64,000 bases of DNA from Virgibacillus sp. AGTR (GTDB lineage Bacteria > Bacillota > Bacilli > Bacillales > Amphibacillaceae). Below are positions 59,648-64,000 of the stretch, in pieces. Position numbers and translations under genes: made by a program. Each line of letters begins with the position of its first letter. Positions within the stretch are counted from its first letter, which is position 1. The notes below the pieces were generated by a model that searched no databases, was not told where the DNA came from, and saw only the letters and a program-made list of their open reading frames with translations. The DNA lies in assembly GCF_016919725.2 (NCBI RefSeq), contig NZ_JAJERH010000002.1:62001-126000 (forward strand), given 5' to 3'.

Positions 59648-60669
59648 AGATACTAACTAAAGCAGTTACAGAAAAATGGAAAGAATATACATTAATAAAT
59701 GACAAGCACATGTCCGTTAGCCTCTTAAATTATGGCGGTATCATCACAAAAATAATGGTTCCGGATCGAGATGATAATATAGAAAATGTCGTACTAGGAT
59801 ATAAAAATTATACAGATTATAATATCAATTCTGCTTTTTTTGGTGCATTGGTTGGTCCAGTAGCTGGTAGGATTCAAGGTGCTTCCTTTCAGCTCAATGG
59901 CAAGGAGTATTTACTGGAGAAGAATCACGGGCTTCATCACCTTCATAGTGGTGCAAACGGATTTCACCAGGTGATCTGGGATGTCCAACCATTGCAAACA
60001 GACGATACTGTTGGTGTGAAGCTGACGCATAATACAGCAGGTAGTAATGAATTTCCGGGTAATGTGTCTGTAGCTGTGACATACACGTTAACAAATAGAA
60101 ATGAACTCACGATTCATTACCATGCAACTACCGATAAAACAACTCCAGTCGCTTTAACGAATCATAGCTATTTTAACTTAAATGGAAATGCAAAACACAG
60201 CGTGAAAAATCATGTTGTGGCATTTAATAGTGATTCATTTATTGAACTAGATCATGAATTAATTCCAACCGGAAAACAGCTCGATGTCAAACAGACAACT
60301 TTTAACTTCCGCAATGGGCGTTATCTAGCAGACGGCATGTTGACTCCTTCTGAACAGCATGAGATTGCAAGTGGTGGCTATGACCATTACTTTCTGTTTG
60401 ATGGGATTGGAAATATACAGGTAACCGAAAAAAAATCCGGCCGAGTGATGAATATTACTACAAGCCAACCAGGAATGGTGCTATATACAGCAAATACTTT
60501 GGAAAAAGATATGAAGTTAGCCAACGGATTCGCTGACAAATACATGGGAGTATGCTTCGAAACACAAGGAACTCCAGCCTCTCTCCATCACAAGCAGTTC
60601 CCATCCATTCTTTTAGAGCCAAATGAAACATACCAGGAACAAACGGTATACTCCTTCCATATAAAGTGA
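59644..60669 (+). CDS. galM: Aldose 1-epimerase (galactose mutarotase)
   Basis: 341 residues with the mutarotase pattern: GPVAGRIQGASF near 73-84, NHGLHHLHSGANGFHQVIW with the active-site His, VALTNHSYFNLNG near 170, and ETQGTPASLHHKQFPSILLEP containing the catalytic Glu. It converts beta- to alpha-galactose for GalK. It overlaps galT by 4 bp (ATGA). The stop codon TGA lies inside the left end of a family A repeat, so the end of the gene has been shaped by it. Confidence 0.95.
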   Translation: MKILTKAVTEKWKEYTLINDKHMSVSLLNYGGIITKIMVPDRDDNIENVVLGYKNYTDYNINSAFFGALVGPVAGRIQGASFQLNGKEYLLEKNHGLHHLHSGANGFHQVIWDVQPLQTDDTVGVKLTHNTAGSNEFPGNVSVAVTYTLTNRNELTIHYHATTDKTTPVALTNHSYFNLNGNAKHSVKNHVVAFNSDSFIELDHELIPTGKQLDVKQTTFNFRNGRYLADGMLTPSEQHEIASGGYDHYFLFDGIGNIQVTEKKSGRVMNITTSQPGMVLYTANTLEKDMKLANGFADKYMGVCFETQGTPASLHHKQFPSILLEPNETYQEQTVYSFHIK

Positions 60670-60846
60670 AACTTCACTCCGTGGGGGTTATTGTTTATCC
60701 AGCACGGATGGTTCGTACCATAAGGGTATGACCTAAAGGCCCTTGAATCAATCGGACATCTACTGGCAGTTGGTCCCCAACTCATCCATATTGATGTCCC
60801 ATTATTACTTGTAGAGGGATATTCCTACAAGGTTATATGTGGGACA
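60661..60846 (+). repeat. Family A structured repeat at the end of galM
   Basis: ATAAAGTGAAACTTC, stem TCCGTG/CACGGA, GTATGACCTAAAGG, CAATCGGACATCTACTGGCA, and right end GTTATATGTGGGACA. The distal second arm is diverged. It is the only copy downstream of a plus-strand gene, yet it has the same orientation as all the others. Confidence 0.83.
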
Positions 60847-60899
60847 AGACGGAGACAAAATTGTTTTGATCAGACAACAGCTAGATCTGATAGCTGCTC

Positions 60900-60975
60900 T
60901 GGATATATACGTCGCTTTTCCGCGAGCACATTGGTTAGCCTCCCTGTGCTAATGGTACTGGTGTTTCTCTAGTTG
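60900..60975 (-). repeat. Family C repeat fragment
   Basis: On the minus strand, GGAGGCTAACCAATGTGC and CGCGGAAAAGCGACGT resemble the GTTGAGGCCGTGCC and GAAAGCGAAGT blocks of copy 2. Only the right part remains. The rest of 60847-61105 shows nothing I can name. Confidence 0.45.
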
Positions 60976-61133
60976 AATAAGAAAGACTTCGGGTAGCTCC
61001 TTCTGACGAGTAGCGAATAGAACGAAGGACATGAACCTTAAAAGATAATTTGTCGTTACCAGACTTCAGTATTCTAGAAAAGGAGATGTCCTATTTTTTT
61101 CAAACTATCATTCTACATGCCAATGCAATTAGT

Positions 61134-61259
61134 GAACTACTCCCACCACTTACCACCCTTACGGATTGCTTGAAGTGGGGGTTTCTTGGGTAATCGCCAC
61201 TTTTAGTAGCTGACGAAATGGACCAAGCTAACCCTCTTGTTCCAAGAGTTTATATTTTA
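61134..61259 (-). ncRNA. Putative TnpB omega-RNA region and right end of the IS605-family element
   Basis: Directly after the tnpB stop, the minus strand reads CTCTTGGAACAAGAGGGTTA, then AAGTGGCGATTACCCAAG, CCCCCACTTCAAGCAATCC and a stem with AAGTGGTGGG, ending near AGTAGTTCAC. This layout is typical of IS605-family right ends, where the TnpB guide RNA scaffold is encoded. The next about 20 bases (61133 downward) would be the guide. ATTGCTTGAAGTGGGG (plus strand 61165-61180) is also the core of the family A distal arm. Confidence 0.6.
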
Positions 61260-62258
61260 TTAGGCACTTGCTAATAAGCGAATGCCTTCTTTTTTGATAT
61301 TAAGCGCTGAATTATAATCTCTATCGAGATTTAGCCCACACGAACAAGCGTAAGTTCTAATTTCTATAGGCATTGGTTGGGTATTTCCGCAACTCGAACA
61401 AGTTTTGGTAGATGGGAACCATTTATCAATTTTGATAAGTTGTTTCCCTTGTTCTTTTAGTTTGTACTGTAAGAAAGAAGGGAACATTCCCCATCCATTA
61501 TCAGCTACGCTTTTACCGAATTTAAGTGCTTGTGACATTCCTTTCATGTCTAAATCTTCAATCACAACAGCATCGAAGTTAGACACTAACTCCTTTGATT
61601 TATGGTGAAGAAAGTTTTTGCGTTGATTGGCAACTTTCTCTTGAATTTTAGCTACTCGAATACGTTGTTTATTCCAATTTGCAGAGCCTTTCTTTTTACG
61701 AGAAAGTTTACGTTGTTCTTTTGCTAATTTATTAAGTATTTGTCGATAAAACTCAGGGTAATTGGCTTTCTCACCCTCACTATTAACAAACAACCCATCC
61801 ATTGAAAAATCTAAACCAACAACTTTTTCAATTTCCTTCCTTTTTATTTCCTTCTCGTACTCTGTAAGAATCGGAATATAGTTTTTTCCTGATGAAGTCA
61901 TAGACAAGGTACAAGATTTGATGTGGTACTCCGAAGGAATTGCTCGATGTTGCTTGATTTTGACCATTTTTAATTTAGGTAATTTGATATGACCATCCAA
62001 CAACTGAATATTTCTATTGACGACATTCGTTGTGTAGCTTTGTTTATGGTGTTTGCTTTTGAATTTTGGGAACTTGGCATTCCCTTTGAAGAAGGCTTTA
62101 TATGCCTTATCTACGTTTAGTTGAGCGTTTGCCAACGCTAATGAATCGACTTCTTTTAGCCATTCGTATTCTTTTTTGTAATTGGCAGGAGTAGGATGTT
62201 TTACCGTTTTCCATGCTTCTTTATCAGCTTTTAGGCTTTCATACGTTTCTATATTTTT
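61260..62258 (-). pseudogene. tnpB: RNA-guided nuclease TnpB (OrfB, IS605 family), N-terminus missing
   Basis: The frame is open for about 332 codons. The first plausible start is TTG 62135, giving 291 residues, against about 370 for full-length members. Catalytic RuvC residues remain: Asp109 in VGLDFSMDG, Glu193 in VIEDLDMKG, Asp273 in LDRDYNSALN; the zinc finger CSSCG...CSCG is complete (numbers from TTG 62135). Upstream, SLKADKEAWKTVKHPTPANY belongs to TnpB but lacks a start. It is joined to a tnpA remnant near an A-run of 7; with 8 A the two would be in frame. TnpB cuts DNA using omega-RNA at a flanking target motif; without the N-terminal part activity is doubtful. Confidence 0.8.
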
Positions 62259-62409
62259 TTACTACTTCAATAGGCGAACCGCCAGTCGTCAACAAACACA
62301 AGCTTCTTGACCAAAACATTTCTTTCCATAACTTTTTACGAACATGAGGAAAATCCCTCTTGCTAAATCTTGAACTGGAACTTTTATAGGAATTGATGAA
62401 TTTCGATCA
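62249..62409 (-). pseudogene. tnpA: C-terminal remnant of Y1 transposase tnpA (IS200 type)
   Basis: The minus strand encodes SKFINSYKSSSRFSKRDF, FPHVRKKLWKEMFWSRSLC and LLTTGGSPIEVVKK, followed by a stop. These are the C-terminal blocks of IS200/IS605 Y1 transposases as I know them (residues about 85-140). The N-terminal HUH motif is missing. Since a Y1 transposase acts in trans, an intact copy elsewhere could move related elements. Confidence 0.75.
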
Positions 62410-62437
62410 TTCACTATTGGATTGTGCTTTGAACAAA

Positions 62438-62500
62438 AAAGGAAAAAAAGGCCTTTGGGCTGTCGCCCAACCGAAACTCATCTCCCCCTTACCGTTGGGC
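62438..62500 (-). terminator. Terminator with a possible alternative hairpin arm
   Basis: On the minus strand TTGGGCGACAGCCCAA is followed by AGGCCTTTTTTT, a rho-independent terminator, 90 bp after the monooxygenase stop. Upstream on the same strand GCCCAAC (62500-62494) can pair with GTTGGGC (62471-62465's complement side) and would disrupt the terminator. IS200-type ends often carry terminators. Function inferred only. Confidence 0.6.
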
Positions 62501-62561
62501 TACGCATTTCACACGCTTGAGGATGGAGACTTCTTTCGGAAGTACGTTAAATTTCCCAGAT

Positions 62562-63701
62562 TCAAGTACTATATTCATAGCGATAATTATATATAAATTG
62601 ATTTTGCTTACGGTAAAAAGCTTGAGGAGTCGTTTTCATCATTAAATTACGAATACGACAAAGGAAAGGGTGCTCGAATTGCGCCATAATCCCTACTCGT
62701 CTGGAAATCTTGCTGATTTTATTTGCTCTATCTACTCTCTCTTTCTGATAAGCTTGTAATCCACTATCTGGATGATTGAATAAAGACATGCCTAGGATGT
62801 AGGCATCTTCAATTCCTTGACATGCGCCTTGTCCTAAGTTTGGTGTCATAGCATGAGCTGCGTCTCCAATAAGAGCAATATTGTCAAAAACATATTGGTC
62901 GATTGTAGGAATATCATAGATATCATGTTTTAGGACATGATTATTTTCGGTAAGCTTTACGAAGTCAGTAACATGCTGTGGGTAGTTTTCTAGGCGTTTG
63001 ATCAAATCTGAAAGAAAATAATTAGATATAAGGTGATCATTTGGCCGAGTGTTAATAAGCATGTACCAGTATGCCTTTGTTTTAGATATCGGTAAATAAC
63101 CAAAGCGTCCATTCGGTCCCCATAGTTCATGAAGTTCAGCGTTTAAATTCATGTGGTTGTCTATTTGGGTAACTCCTCGCCAACAAGTATAGCCTGCGTA
63201 ACGAAGTGATATATTCGGCAGCAATTGCTTGCGAATAACAGAATGAATTCCATCTGCCGCGATTAACATGTCCCCTTTGACTTCTTCACCATCATTCATT
63301 AACACGGTGACTCCATGTCGATGCTGACGACATTCAACAGCTTTCTTTCCAAAGTAAACAGGGACTGATTTTAATTCCTCTAGAAGAATATGGTGTAAAT
63401 CTGCACGGTGAATAGCGATTGTTTGTTCAGGAAATAGACTTTCATTAAGCTTTGATAACGTTTTCCCTTTATCAGAGGAAATAACAAAACGGTTTATGAA
63501 CTGACCATGTTTTTTTAATTTTTGTGTTATCCCCCATTCCTCAAAAATACGGATAACGTTAGGCGCTAAAATAATTCCTGCTCCTACAGGTTCTAGTTTT
63601 GGTGCCTTCTCAAACACTTGTACATTCATTCCAAGTCGTAGAAGTGCTATGGCTGTACTTAATCCAGCAATTCCCCCACCTAAAATAATTACTTTTTTCA
63701 T
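62562..63701 (-). CDS. FAD-dependent monooxygenase (PHBH fold)
   Basis: About 379 residues: FAD motif IILGGGIAGLSTAIALLRLG at the start, IHRADLHHILLEEL near 100, the DG motif LIAADGIHSVIRKQ near 150, and NIALIGDAAHAMTPNLGQGACQGIEDA near 270-297. Family members hydroxylate aromatic or purine-like compounds using NAD(P)H and oxygen; the substrate is unknown. ATG 63701 is chosen by its MKKVIILGGG start, 11 nt after AGGAGG; TTG 63707 is an alternative with tighter spacing. Confidence 0.88.
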   Translation of the reverse strand: MKKVIILGGGIAGLSTAIALLRLGMNVQVFEKAPKLEPVGAGIILAPNVIRIFEEWGITQKLKKHGQFINRFVISSDKGKTLSKLNESLFPEQTIAIHRADLHHILLEELKSVPVYFGKKAVECRQHRHGVTVLMNDGEEVKGDMLIAADGIHSVIRKQLLPNISLRYAGYTCWRGVTQIDNHMNLNAELHELWGPNGRFGYLPISKTKAYWYMLINTRPNDHLISNYFLSDLIKRLENYPQHVTDFVKLTENNHVLKHDIYDIPTIDQYVFDNIALIGDAAHAMTPNLGQGACQGIEDAYILGMSLFNHPDSGLQAYQKERVDRANKISKISRRVGIMAQFEHPFLCRIRNLMMKTTPQAFYRKQNQFIYNYRYEYST

Positions 63702-63716
63702 ATACAAATTTTCCTC

Positions 63717-64000
63717 CTATTTTGTCATTAAAACATAAATAAATGTAAAACTAAGAAAAAGACAAAGGGGCGTATAGGCAATCGTATCCATTTTAGAAAA
63801 AGAAGTCCTTCGTACTTTTTTAAATAAACCTACATAATTAAAGTCACCGATGCCTCTAAGAGCAAAAACGAGAAAACAGAAAAAACAAAGGATACTAACT
63901 AGCTTCGTTTGCTTTACAAATGGGATAAGTGAGCTTTGAATGCCTAAGATGAAGCATGAACTAAAAAGGCAAACAGCCACTAAGAGTGTTACCCATTTCC
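63717..64000 (-). CDS. DUF3995-type membrane protein (5' end outside window)
   Basis: The minus-strand frame is open from the right edge to 63717, so the N-terminus is missing. The visible 94 residues include two to three hydrophobic helices and FALRGIGDFNYVGLFKKVRRT followed by YTPLCLFLSFTFI, which resembles DUF3995 proteins. Function unknown. It ends 15 bp before the start of the monooxygenase and is probably its operon partner. Confidence 0.75.
   Translation of the reverse strand, partial: KWVTLLVAVCLFSSCFILGIQSSLIPFVKQTKLVSILCFFCFLVFALRGIGDFNYVGLFKKVRRTSFSKMDTIAYTPLCLFLSFTFIYVLMTK

Larger units (their letters stand above)
61134..62409 (-). mobile_element. Decayed IS605-family insertion element
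   Basis: Combines a right end/omega-RNA region, a tnpB missing its first 40-45 codons, and the last 50 codons of a Y1-type tnpA. tnpA is upstream of tnpB, so the element was of the tnpA-tnpB type and lost the DNA between. The left end is not identified. It cannot move by itself, though TnpB might still be partly made. Confidence 0.75.

Noticed and set aside
62136-62258. Full-length TnpB by an unseen upstream start
   Set aside because: The frame meets a stop at 62259-62261, no ATG occurs in the open part, and the adjoining sequence belongs to tnpA.

Overview
The window comes from a low-GC, spore-forming Gram-positive of the Bacillaceae. Support: an alpha/beta-type small acid-soluble spore protein behind a sigmaG-like promoter, a sigV-rsiV-oatA lysozyme-response operon in the Bacillus subtilis order, a YvoA-like NagR regulator, and Firmicute-type binding-protein-dependent sugar importers without their own ATPase. 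The families of structured intergenic repeats suggest a halotolerant genus near Oceanobacillus or Virgibacillus; that placement is inference. I saw no rRNA, tRNA or CRISPR array.

Almost everything serves carbohydrate uptake and breakdown. (1) 1-6.7 kb: a GH20 beta-N-acetylhexosaminidase (cut by the left edge), an ABC importer and divergent nagR, with a NagR/DasR-type operator over the importer promoter. (2) 7-9.9 kb: housekeeping genes (YjbQ family, spore protein, mtnE) and a broken AEC transporter gene. (3) 10-21.8 kb: a LacI-controlled operon on the minus strand with an SDR, an ABC importer, four Gfo/Idh/MocA oxidoreductases (two broken), ThuA and a TIM-barrel sugar isomerase, which looks like a keto-sugar glycoside pathway. 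(4) 22-27.2 kb: sigV-rsiV-oatA and a ferritin-like/cupin fusion. (5) 27.4-35.3 kb: a complete N-acetylgalactosamine (aga) operon with mannose-family PTS IIB-IIC-IID-IIA, AgaS, AgaA, a tagatose-bisphosphate aldolase, a tagatose-6-phosphate kinase and AgaR. (6) 35.5-42.9 kb: a LacI regulator and a ROK kinase/ABC importer/Gfo-Idh operon. (7) 43.6-54.4 kb: an ABC importer, a GH63-like glycosidase, a DMT transporter, lacZ and a ROK repressor. (8) 54.9-60.7 kb: an SDR, then on the plus strand galK-galE-galT-galM. (9) 61.1-64 kb: a decayed IS605-family element, an FAD monooxygenase and the end of a DUF3995 gene. Taken together, a beta-hexosaminidase, a beta-galactosidase, GalNAc catabolism and the Leloir pathway would let the cell use galactose- and amino-sugar-rich glycans.

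The most unusual feature is a family of about 105-190 bp structured repeats (family A below), about a dozen copies plus fragments, all in the same absolute orientation and all between genes, often a few bases after a stop codon. Their first stem is kept by paired base changes. Their second stem resembles the right end (omega-RNA region) of the TnpB element at 61.2 kb. Two further repeat families (B, C) and one MITE-like element are also present.
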